From Otatea glauca (Eukaryota; Streptophyta; Magnoliopsida; Poales; Poaceae), in contig CM070723.1 in NCBI GenBank assembly GCA_036346275.1, positions 48,562,743-48,626,742 of the forward strand: a stretch of 64,000 nt of DNA. Direction: 5' to 3'. Each line of letters begins with the position of its first letter. The stretch's first letter is position 1. This document shows, in pieces, positions 47,020-58,241 of this stretch. A program made the position numbers and the translations under genes. The notes beneath the pieces were generated by a model. The model ran no database searches, was not told the origin of the DNA, and saw only the letters and a program-made list of their open reading frames with translations.

Positions 47020-49429
47020 GGCGCTATTCTACGCGCGAGCCGTGTCGCTGTGATGCTTCGGCCAGAGAACCGCATTCAAATCATCCCGCATAAGCCTGTG
47101 TGACTAAACCAATCGCTAGTAAAACATAAATGAAGCTACTACCGAATCAATACAACAACAAATGAATTACTAACGAATGAGCAACATTTCCACCCCACTA
47201 AAAAATAGGTTTTGTAGTTTATACATGAATATGTTTCTTCTTTATTTTAACCATATCTTTTTATTAGTAACTCAGATTTGCAAATGGTTTCACCAGTAGC
47301 TTACTGACAACGAGAGGAATAAAATGATATAAGTCTCACTATTAAACAGTAACTTTTTTGACTAGTAACAGAAATTACTACATATACAACATGAAATTAC
47401 TATATCTGCAGCATATTGTGAATATATTAGTTATTCGGTATTAAAGTACATGAAAACTACACGTAAAAGTTATAAAAAATTCTCAAAATATTACCATACA
47501 TAGAGGATGTGAGTTTCTATATCCTTATAAAATTTGAATACCAAAGTCATTCGCATTTGAAAGATATCAAAATGACAAATTTACTATTCATCACTGATTA
47601 GCGATTATCAATTTTATATCTTTTAAATGCGACTCAATTTGTTATTCAAATTTTACAGAGCTGTAGAAGCTCATATCCCCTATGTATGGTAAATTTTTTA
47701 AGAATTTTTCATAATTTGAACGTATAGTTTTTTAGTTTTTGGCAGTAAAAGTCCTTAAAAACTATATGTATAAGTTCTGAAAAATTCACAAAAAATTAAC
47801 ATAGGTTGGAGATATGAGCTTCTACAGCTCTATAAAATTTTAATACCAAACGCAATCAAATTTTAAATATATGTAAATGAAAATTTTACTATTCATCACT
47901 GACTAGCGCTTGTCGATTTTATATCTTTCAAATGCCACTGAGTTTGGTTTTCAAATTTTACAGGATCGTAGAATCTCACATCTCCTACGTATGGTAATTT
48001 TTTGAGAATTTTTTAGAACTTATATATATAGTTTCACAGACTTTTACTGGTAAAATAACTGATCTCTATAGTATAATAGTAAAATCCAATTACTGATATT
48101 ACATAGATCATTTATTTTAGTAGTAAAAGTCTGTAAAACTATATGTATAAGTTCTAAAAAATTCTCAAAAAATTAACATAAGTAGGGGATGTGAGTTTCC
48201 ACAGTTATGTAAGATTTGAATGTCAAACTCACTCGCATTTAAAAGATATGAAAATGATAAATTTACTATTCATCACTGATTAGCGCTTGTCAATTTCATA
48301 TCTTTCAAATGCGACTGAGTTTGGTATTCAAATTTTGCCAAACTTTAGAAGCTCACAACCCCTACGTATGGTAATTTTTTGAGAATTTTTCAGAACTTGT
48401 ACATATAGTTTCACAAACTTTTTCTACAAAAATGACTGATGTGTGTAGTATAATAGTAAAACAGTCATTTTGGTAAAAAAGTCCGTAAAACTATATGTAA
48501 AATCTTTTAAAAATTCTCAAAAAATTATCATAAGTAGGGGATATGAGCTTCTACTGTTCTGTAAAATTTTAAGACCAAAACTACTCGTATTTGAAAGATA
48601 TGAAAATAATAAATTTACTATTGATCACTGATTAACGTTTGTCAATTTCATAACTTTCAAATGCAACTAATTTTGGTATTCAAATTTTACAGAGCTGTAG
48701 AAACTCATATCCCCTACACATGTTAAGTTTTTGAGAATTTTTTAGAACTTGTACATATAGTTTTTTAGTTATTTGATAGCAAAAGTCTATGAAAAATATA
48801 TTTATAAGAACCGAACAATTATCAAAAAATTATCATAGATAGGGGATATGAGCTTCTACAGTCATGTAAAATTTGAATACTAAAATCAGTCGCATTTAAA
48901 AGATATGAAATTGACAATTGCTAATCGGATTGCGATTGGTATCCAAAATTTACAGGACTTTAGAAATTCACATTACCTACCTATATTAATTTTTTGATAG
49001 TTTTTCAGAACTTGCACGTATAGTTTTTTTAAACTTTACTACCTAATAATTGACTGTGCAGAATATGCTAAAGATGTAGTAATTTCATGTTGCATATGTA
49101 GTAATATCATGTTTATCGTGTAGTAATTTCTGTTATCAGTCAGAAAAATTACTATTTAACAACGAGATTTATATCATTTTATTCCTCTCATCGTAAGTTA
49201 CTGATGAAAACCATTTACAAATTCGAGCTACCAATAAAAAGATATGGCTAAAACAAAGAGAAAACATATTCGTGTACAAACTACATAATGCATTAACTAG
49301 TCCATTTGACATCACAAGTAATAAATGGTCCATGTATGCATGCACAAGTAATAAATACGGGTAATTTGGCTCGGTCGGACTGCGTAAATTGGCCGATGTG
49401 TAGAATACACGAAGCTATAGAATAGCGCC
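47020..49429. mobile_element. microsatellite-flanked hairpin-array element 2 (unclassified)
   Basis: The left end GGCGCTATTCTA and the right end TAGAATAGCGCC are an exact 12-bp inverted repeat. The left flank is 'tatatacacacacacatatacaca'-type and the right flank 'ctctctatatatat' then 'acacacac', so both ends abut simple TA/CA repeats, with no clear target duplication. Subterminal sequences (47210-47340 and 49170-49290) are inverted relatives of each other and of those in element 1. The interior holds five consecutive imperfect palindromes: about 47448-47738, 47745-48050, 48121-48428, 48481-48780 and 48781-49040. Each has arms of roughly 110-130 bp around a centre like 'actattcatcactgattagcg'. 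Length is 2,410 bp. No reading frame of note and no transposase. Confidence 0.7.
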
Positions 49430-51105
49430 TCTCTCTATATATATTTATACACACACGATAACGCTTGCACACATATTAGACTATTCCACGCACTTGTCGT
49501 AACGTATAATGCCTAATCGTAATACATTGATCGGCAGTGTATGGCCCATAAACATATCGGACCCAAAAACTCCCTCTTCCGTATTAATCCAATCGAGTTT
49601 GTTCGACAGTGAAAAGCACAGTAGTTCATCATAAAAACAGTTGACGTGGTAAACGTGTTGTGTTCATTGTAGAAAAACACGAATCCGGTATTCTTTGAAA
49701 CAACTTACGAACATGCTGTGGGCAACGTCAAGAGTAGTTAAAATTGGAAGGAATAAGAGAAAGAAATTCATTACATGTTCATAATTTATAGTAGAAACAA
49801 TTAACCTATATAGTAAAAATAATTCCTTTGTATATACCAGTGAGAGAAAAAAATCACGAATCTCATATTCTTCCAAATAATTTACTACCAAACTGAGGTC
49901 AATGTGCGCTCGTTGACAAACGAACTTAAAAATAAATTCATTATGTGTTCGACAGTATAACGTAGAGTTGTCTGTAGTAAGAACAGTTAATGTGTATATG
50001 AAAATGAACTCATTCCGCACATAACACCGATGGTAAGTAATTAATGCATCGCATAATCTAAACCACTAAGTTGCGTTCCTAATTTGTACATGAATCTAAT
50101 TTCTTTGTTTAGCCGTAGCTTTTTATTGACAGCTCTGATTTACAAAAGGTTTCACAAGTAACTTACTGACGGCGAAAGTAACGTAATGATATAAGTTTCG
50201 CTAATAAATACCGTTTGTATCGATAGTAAAATCTATATCTACAGATAGTAAAATCTGATTCATGCAGTAAGACTTATATCAGTGTGTTGCTCTCGTCGTA
50301 AGTAAGCTATTAGTGAAAATTGTTCGTGAATCTGAACTGTCAATAAAAAGTTATGAATAAAATAAAGAAAAATCAGATTTATTTACAAACAAGAAATGTA
50401 TTTATTAGTCGATCATGTGACATAACTAGTAACGGGTTCCTTATTTGAACTAGTAACGGGTTCCTTATTTGAACTAGAATCTATTCTTTTTTTAGTCGTA
50501 ACTTTTTATTAACAGCTCTGATTCATGAACGGTTTTTACCACTTGCTTATTGACGACGAGAGCAACGTAATGATATAAATCTCACCACATGAATCAGATT
50601 TTACTATCCGTATACATTAAATTTACTACCATGTACATATATTTTACTATTAACCCACTGCTCATAGGGCGGTGCAACTAATGGATATATGCTCAGCCTA
50701 TAACCTTATATCTAGTCAAGCATCTCGTCATTCGAATCAGGGCTATATCTACAGAGGTCCATATATAATTAGGCATCTTGTAATTTGACTCATATACTCC
50801 GATCTCTATCAAAATTATGACACATATAGTCCATCCGCTTAATTTGATGTATCTTGTAATTCGTCACTTTCCTATAGATCCATTATGAGGACTTCAACGT
50901 CATGTAAATTACTGAGCTGTCTGCAATACTGAAACAGGTACAATATATATGAGTATCCTACTGCATGCATATTTTATAGTCTTTGTGAGATATGGGAGAA
51001 CAAAAGGAAATTTGGCTGAGATAGATCGGTACTTGGCTGAGATAGATTTGACAATTCTGAGATAGATTTTATTATTCATCCATACAGATTTTACTATATA
51101 GAGGG
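49430..51105. other. further degenerate relatives of the hairpin-array family
   Basis: Starts with a TA/CA-rich run. At 50086-50215 and 50270-50400 there is an inverted pair of the same subterminal sequence found in elements 1 and 2 ('gctttttattgacagctctg' style), and another copy at 50465-50590. Around 49670 and 49850 the phrase 'cacgaatc...tattctt' recurs. These look like deleted copies of the same family. No gene is supported. Confidence 0.45.
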
Positions 51106-51109
51106 CAAG

Positions 51110-53790
51110 AGGAGGCCGACATAGGGAGATTAAAAGTTCAAGCTTCATTAATTTGGTTTTAATGTTAATGACAAATCTAATATTGAGACTAAATATTTTG
51201 ATAATCATAATATTGATTAGTCTCAATTGTTAATTAATGACAAATCATTTTATGAGACTAACTTTTTTGTTGAACTTAACTCTTATTAGTTTCTTTTGGA
51301 TGAAAAAGATGAAAACATCAAAGGTATGCATTCGAGTTCATATTATCATATCTTGTTCCTTGGATATAATATTCATAATCATATTGATAAATTCAAATAT
51401 GATACTAACTCTTTTATTGAGTATATCTTTGATTAGTCCCGTCTCATTTAAAAATAGAAAACCTAAGGTATGCCCTCGTATTCATTTTATAATATCTTAA
51501 TGCATATTTCGGATTCAAGTTAAAGTATAAACTCTATCATTATTTAGATCTCAAGATGTGCATTAATGTTTCAATTCCATATATACATGAATGCACACAT
51601 TTAGAGAGAGCTCATACTTTACCTTGATGTTTCAATAGTATTGATCTAATTCATCTTTATATATCAAAGATCATTACTTTGAAACAACTCCTTGAGTATA
51701 TTTAACTTATGTAGTTTTAGTATACTCATGGCAATATAGGATAAACTCCAAAGCAATAAAAAAATTGAATATGTGCATATTGATTCAAGTTCAATTATTT
51801 GTATGCAAACATTTAATGGAGTTTATTCTATATTTAATGGTCTTAAGAGTATTGATCCCTTTCCACCACTCCATATAAATTGGATCATTACTTTTAGATT
51901 CTATCGAATTGAGTATATGGAACTTGTGTAGTTAATATATACTCGTGATAATTTAAATTCAATTTAAATTGTGTTTGGTTGCCATTCAATCAACAAAGAA
52001 CTAGTCATGTGTTGATGGTTCACTTTGTTGATCCAAAGGAAATCTAAAGTTCGTGAGTATATGAAGCATTAATTGCATTAGTATACTTAAGACACAATTA
52101 ATCCTTTAATCAATTATCTTTGAGTTGTGGTCAATCATCAGAGAGAAAGATCAAAGCATCTTAGGAGCATCCATTATATGTTAATGGAGTACATTGATAA
52201 TTGAGGCAACCATGTATTTTGGATTAACACTTTCAATGAGTTTGAAATAGGTTAAATCCAAGGTTGAGATGGATAAATGGGATAAGTACGTCATCATGTG
52301 TTGATGAGCGTCAAGAGAGGATCCCGAAGCTAAGACAAGGGGAGTTCATCATTTGTTGATGAATAAGATGAAGATCTCAACTTGGAGTGAAGATGATCGG
52401 TCATCAAGAAAGCTCCAAGTGGTTTCGAGAGGCAAATGTATAACTAGCTAGGGCTAAGGATGTGTTCCTAGTCTTTTACCGGTCTCGGTGTTGAATGGGA
52501 GACCAGGTTGCTAGTATAGGTTGCCGTAATATTAAGAGGGGTCAAGTCTTATAGCTTGAGTCTCATCATGTGTTGATAGCTTAATCCCACTTGCTCTAGC
52601 TCACCCTCTCTTGATTTGGTTTTTGTATGGAGAAAATATTTGCGAATGTATTTTGCAAATAGTTGTAGCACATGCTTGTAATTTTATTGATGTGTTCTTT
52701 GCGTGGAGAGCTTTGATTTGCAAATAGGAGAAGCTCATGTTTGATGTTGATTTACAAATGTGTTTTGCAAACAAGTTGATATTTGTGCAGTTCTTTGGAG
52801 CATGTGACTAGTGTTTGCAAACGTGTTTTGCAAATTAGTTTAATCATGTGTTGATCATCACATGGCTCAAAGATATGATCTTGATTGCTCATGTTTGTAA
52901 GATTTATATTTGCAAATGAATTTTATAAAATATTGGTGTTCATGCATTTGATTTTAGAGCATGTGATTAGAATTTGCAAATATATTTTGCAAAATTATTT
53001 TGATCATGAGTTGATCATCACATGGCTCAAGATTTGATCTTATTAACTCTTGCTAGTTTGTAGTCACGCTCTTGATCAAGTCTATGTAAGGGATTTTGAG
53101 AAAAATTATATTTTATACTTGAGTGGCTACTTTGGAGTTTTTGTAATATTTAAAAATATCTAATATTTTTTAAATCATGAAAAATAGTGGAGATTGTAGC
53201 CCTCTTAATAAGCTTTGCTTCATTGTGCATGTGTTGCACTTGATGATGATCAAGCAAGAAGCTTGGCTTGTTACTTTTGGTGTTTACCGATACCTAGACA
53301 GCGTGTGGAGGCGTCGTGCACGATGACTTTCTGAAGGAGATTGTGAGAATGCCTAGCAAAGTTGTGAAGGTCAGACCTCACCTACCCAGAGGGGGAAAGA
53401 GCTATCACTAGTGGAACCAAGGTGGGTGCTCAATTCGTGGAACCGGTCCAAAACGGGGCTTTGCCTCAACGTGAATTTGGGGAGATCGGCAAGTCTCCGA
53501 ACATCATGGTAAAATATCGGTGTCTTATGATTTATATTCTATTCTTTATTTATACTCAAGCAATTTATATTCATAGAATTGATGGTTTGATTGCTTGTAT
53601 TTAGGATTACAAATTATTATTAGAGACAAATAGTTAGTGCACTTAATGAGCCTAGTTGATTTAGGCTTTAATTGTCAAAACATTAGTTTATCGCTTCTGA
53701 ATCTATTATTATTTAGATTTTGACATATAGATACTTAAACGAGATTTTAATTAATCGTGGAAGAAATTTTTATAGCCGCTTATTCATCTG
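51110..53790 (+). mobile_element. probable Ty1/copia (Sirevirus/Maximus-like) LTR
   Basis: About 2.7 kb non-coding with features I associate with long Sirevirus LTRs of grasses. It starts with 'ttaatgttaatgacaaat' and 'attgagactaa'. The middle has many 'catgtgttgatga' phrases and 'ttaccggtctcggtgttgaa'. The later part has 'ggggagatcggcaagtctcc' and finally 'taattaatcgtgg' before 'gccgcttattcatc'. I could not fix exact TG...CA ends or a target duplication, and no primer site follows, so it is probably a degenerate solo LTR. The family assignment is from memory. Confidence 0.5.
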
Positions 53791-54700
53791 CTGCAAAGAT
53801 CGAGGATGGAGCAGGCGAACGGCCTAATTGACCTATAAGTGTAAGATTAACTGCAAAAAAAATACGGGTGTTATCCACGAAATGTCCATTGTGTACGGCA
53901 GGCTCTCCCAGACCAATATTATAATCCCAATGTGGTCGAGGTTAGATCAAAATCCTCTTTATACTCTCGATCTTGCATAAGGCTATACCTTCAATTACGG
54001 CAATCTAAAAATATTTATGCTCTCCTGGTCCTGGATCACGATGGATTTCTCCAGAAGCTCCAGTTATATATTCAGAAATCACAAGTACAGCCTTGTTTTC
54101 CCTCCTAAGAAATAGATATATCCTTATTTTCAGTGCCCTAGAGAAATTTTCTTTCCTCCTGTTGCAACCTATACAATCTGATACATTTGATTTGACAGCC
54201 ATGCGATGTCATGAAGCATTCGACAACCAAACATTCAATTACGCACAAAACCTAACAAACACGTGGTCGAACTCGATCCAGACACATTCAATTTCCATTC
54301 AATGTAGTTCATAATTTCCCTTCAATATAATGTGCTCGTGATGAGCTGAACTGTAGAACCGCGCATAAAAGGCACAAAAAAAGAAGATCACACTAAGGGG
54401 CTGATTCGTTCAAATCCAAACTTTGCCATACATCAAGTTATATAAATTTGACAGAGTTAAATGTCCGTTTGGTTCATAGCTACACCTGTGACAAGATTCT
54501 TTCTTACCATCCAAGTTTCACGCGTCATTGATTCAAAAAAGTGTGGCAAAATTTATTTTTCTTGCTAAAATGTGGCTTCAATTTTGATGAACTAGCATTA
54601 CGCAAGTTTAAAAAAAATTATGACAAAACATGACAATCTTAGTATACGAACAAAAAAAATTAGTACGCTAAGCAGGCAGGAAGAGAGACAGAGGGAGTTT
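53791..54700. other. intergenic DNA upstream of RPS15
   Basis: No gene is supported. The overlapping short frames at 54005-54314 have no domain. From about 54400 the sequence is AT-rich and leads into the S15 promoter. Confidence 0.4.
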
Positions 54701-54714
54701 CTACAAATTATAAT

Positions 54715-54850
54715 CGGGCCCATCAAGTTTACTCATTCGGCCCAAATTTAAATCTGGCTCGGCCCAGCCCAACTCTACGAACGCCCTTCACCACCACGTG
54801 CACTTATATAAGCTCCTACTCTCTAGCACGCCCCTCCCCTCCAAACCCTA
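54715..54850 (+). promoter_or_regulatory. RPS15 promoter: site II motifs, G-box, TATA, telo-box
   Basis: GGGCCC/GGCCCA/GGCCCAG motifs (site II-like, TGGGCY on one strand) lie at 54716-54770. CACGTG is at 54795-54800, a TATATAA box at 54805-54811 and an AAACCCTA telo-box at 54843-54850, about 65 bp before the ATG. This combination is a well-known signature of plant ribosomal protein gene promoters. Confidence 0.75.
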
Positions 54851-54915
54851 CCCGCCGCCGCCTCCCCTTCCTCCCGCCGCGCCCTCGTGCTCCTACCACC
54901 TGCTCCGAGCCGACC

Positions 54916-56922
54916 ATGGTGAGTTCCCCTCGAAACCCTGGCCTTTCTTCTCGATCCAGCGCTGCCCGTGCTGCTATCGTAACGACGGCTCCGTGTTTCG
55001 TGTGCCCAGGCGGACGTCGACGTCGAGACGGAGGTGGCCGCCGGCGCGCAGCCAAAGAAGAGGACGTTCCGCAAGTACAGCTACCGCGGCGTGGACCTCG
55101 ACGCGCTCCTCGACATGTCCACCGACGACCTCGTCCAGCTCTTCCCCGCGCGCGCCCGCAGAAGGTTCGTGTCCAAATCCTCGCGTCTGGGACGAACCGC
55201 CCTGCGCTGTGCTTTGCTTGGGATCTGCTTGGTCTGATGCGATGCGTGGCTGTGTCGTTGGGCAGGTTCCAGAGGGGCCTGAAGCGGAAGCCCATGGCGC
55301 TCATCAAGAAGCTGCGCAAGGCGGTGAGTTCGGAACCAGCTGCTCAATCCTCGCCTTCGTGTGGTCAATGTTTTTTTGCCTATATTTCTTACTGATGAAT
55401 TTCTACACTGAAACTGTGGTATGCTTGTGCGGATCTCTCAAATTCTCACGATTGTAGGGTCAGGAATTTTGGTTATATGGTTCTAGCATTTTGTCAGTGT
55501 TTATGCCTTTTCAATCTTCACTCCTTTGCAGTCTTTAGCCCTGCTTGCTAGTAACTGGAACTGAGAATAGAAATGAAGTTACTTGAGCAAATTTAGGGCT
55601 GCTTGCTAACTTTAGTTTCTTTCACCATTTTACTCTAGGATCTGTACGATCTGTAGTGCTGTTTGTTGTTTTACTGATGCGAGATTAGAATTATTGTGTA
55701 CATGGAACGAATCATATGCCCATAGTTCTTGTGTATGCGCGTAGGTTCAATGTAGTATGTGTGTAGTTGGGTGTTGGAACTTGGAACTTCCTGTCCTTTC
55801 TTGTCTTGTGGTGAACAAGCTATCCCTGTGCTGGTGAATTAACATGAGCTGCATGGATACATGTGTTTAAGGTTGTATGATGTGATGCGTTTGATCTTCA
55901 TATAAGTTTCTATGGTGAATTTTAGTTTAAACTCTGTGAGGCGAGTATTTTTGGAAAGAGCATATACTGTTATGCATCCGGTTAGAAGGTCTAATTTCTG
56001 ATGACATCTATTGTTCTGTTATTTAAGTGTGTCCCTAACTAGCAAGTAAGAGTTAAGTAATATGATTCGGAATTGCTAGTCATCACAGTACTATATTAAT
56101 TACTGCCAAAATCGGTTGTGTTCACGTGCACCCATTTCCCGTTTCACTCAAGCGTGAGGCTGCCATGTGGGCTTACACTATCAGACCTATTATAAAAAAT
56201 AGTTACTTCTAAAACTTGTAGTTTTGTAATACAAGTTCTAAAATCCGTAGTTTTGTGAAATTTACTGTTTATAACCAGTAATTTTTGTGCATGAAAGTAA
56301 ACTCTTCAAAGAGCGTATTCATTAACTAATCTGATGAAGTATGTGTGTTGCTTCATCTGTATTCGGTATGAATTGTCGTGAAATGAAATTCACCTGACAT
56401 TTGAGTAGTTGTCCGTCTCTCTTCATACTGATTATTGTGCATAATTAGTGATATGTGCAAAAAGAGTGGGTGCTGATTGTTATTCGTAACATAAAAACAT
56501 TTCAAATCCGATCACATAATTTAGCTGCATTTTATTTTGTTCTATGTACGCTATAGACTTGGTGTAAGATTGAGTATTGGTCTGTTGTAGGTACTGGGAT
56601 ATTTGTTTATTTCTGTAGACAATTGAATTTTGCCAATATGTATTTGCCTCAAACTTTCACTGCTCTTGAACAGAAAAAGGACGCTCCTGCTGGTGAGAAG
56701 CCAGAGCCAGTGAGGACACATCTCCGCAACATGATCATTGTACCTGAGATGATTGGAAGCATCATCGGTGTCTACAACGGCAAAACCTTCAACCAGGTTG
56801 AGATCAAGCCTGAGATGATTGGCCACTACCTGGCGGAGTTCTCCATCTCCTACAAGCCGGTTAAGCACGGTAGGCCCGGTATCGGTGCCACCCACTCCTC
56901 ACGGTTCATTCCTCTCAAATGA
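54916..56922 (+). CDS. RPS15: 40S ribosomal protein S15 (uS19)
   Basis: A component of the small ribosomal subunit head, near the decoding region. There are four coding exons: 54916-54918, 55010-55164, 55266-55323 and 56674-56922. The first holds only the ATG. Joined they give 154 aa, the usual plant length, with GT-AG borders and no break. The protein begins M-ADVDVETEVAAGAQPKKR. It continues RTFRKYSYRGVDLDALLDM, PARARRRFQRGLKRKPMALI, the conserved uS19 core PEPVRTHLRNMIIVPEMIG, GVYNGKTFNQVEIKPEMIGH, and ends HGRPGIGATHSSRFIPLK. The final exon lies behind a 1.35 kb intron. The start is chosen because the frame upstream of exon 2 is closed and the ATG|GTGAGT junction is canonical. The promoter has typical ribosomal-protein elements. 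Confidence 0.96.
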
Positions 56923-58241
56923 GTTATGCAGCTTTGTAGTCTCCCAGAGTTCGTGAAGCGTCCCTGGCGTATTCCTTTCAGCTATCGTGCCTGTTTTGAA
57001 AACATTATACGAGGCATTTTGCTCTGTTTAGCTAAGCGCACTGTGCACAATGATGCTATTTTGCCGAGATTATGTCAGAATCTTGTTAACGTTGAGATGT
57101 TCACTTTGGTTCACGCTTCATTTGAACGAAATTCTCAAGAGTTTGATGTGGAATTCTGAATGATCAAAAGCTACTGATATTGTCATGGGCTAGCCTGAAG
57201 CCTTCTCTTCCATTGTGATAGCAATATGGAGTCATTGTGGTTGAGTTTGGCCCATACACTCCTTTTGGCTTGTGGGAAGGTCTATGCTCGCGTCCAGATC
57301 CGGTCGCCGTTTAACTGTTGCTTTAAGTTAAATGTCGTTTGTATGTCAATTCAATCAATCTGATTGCAGTTGTGTTCGTGAACGGTATGAAAAGGATGAG
57401 GCCTTGTGCAATTTTCTTTATCCTTCTTCCCGCTTGGATGGCTTGGTTACAGTATAATTAACTAGGATACTACGGTGCTTGGGCACTTTAATTAAAACGG
57501 GTATTTTACACATGAATTGTGTGCGAAAAAACTTGAATTTTTTTTGGACGTTAAGTTTAACTAGTTTGATAACTAATTCAAACAAGTTTGAACTAAAATT
57601 CAAACCAGAATTTGTCGTTTTTTTGGTTGTTTGAATGTCATCTCTACTACTGGTTGGTGCGTCCTTAATTCATCCCCCACTCCACGGAAAATTTGGCGAC
57701 GATAGGTAGGCTTACATCCTAAAACATCTCTAAAAAAACAACTAACTTAAACACAAAAATAATGTCCACCTAACAAACAAACTTAACCACCTGCTAACTT
57801 AAACACAAAAAATCTGTAACGGAAACGGCCCGATACAAGTCACAAAGAAACTCAATCAGTCATAGTTGTGGAGCTGGGGGCACGGATAAGCCGAGCACGA
57901 CCATAGAAATGTAACACATAAGCGAAGCTCGGCCAAGCGTGATGGCGTAGCAGATGGCATGGAGTAGACTTAACCCGATAATGACGACTTGATGTACTGG
58001 TATAACATACTACCTACCTGATCCAACGCACCTACGGCGTGTCTTAACTCCAATACTATCGTATGATAAATCTTCACTCTTTTCGTCGGATCCTACTAAA
58101 TAAACGGTGCAGATTTTTTTTGTTTTCTTTCTGATTAACATAGTAATCTCTAAGACGTGTATTTGTGTAGTTATTGGTTCGATTATTTTCTATAATTAAT
58201 GTTAGAATTTGATTCCTAATCCTCAAAAGAAAAAGAGCTGG
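56923..58241. other. RPS15 3' UTR and intergenic DNA
   Basis: The first 400-500 bp are the likely S15 3' UTR and downstream region. Beyond 57450 the sequence is AT-rich with no supported gene. Phrases such as 'aacttaaacacaaaaa' repeat at 57745-57815. Confidence 0.4.
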
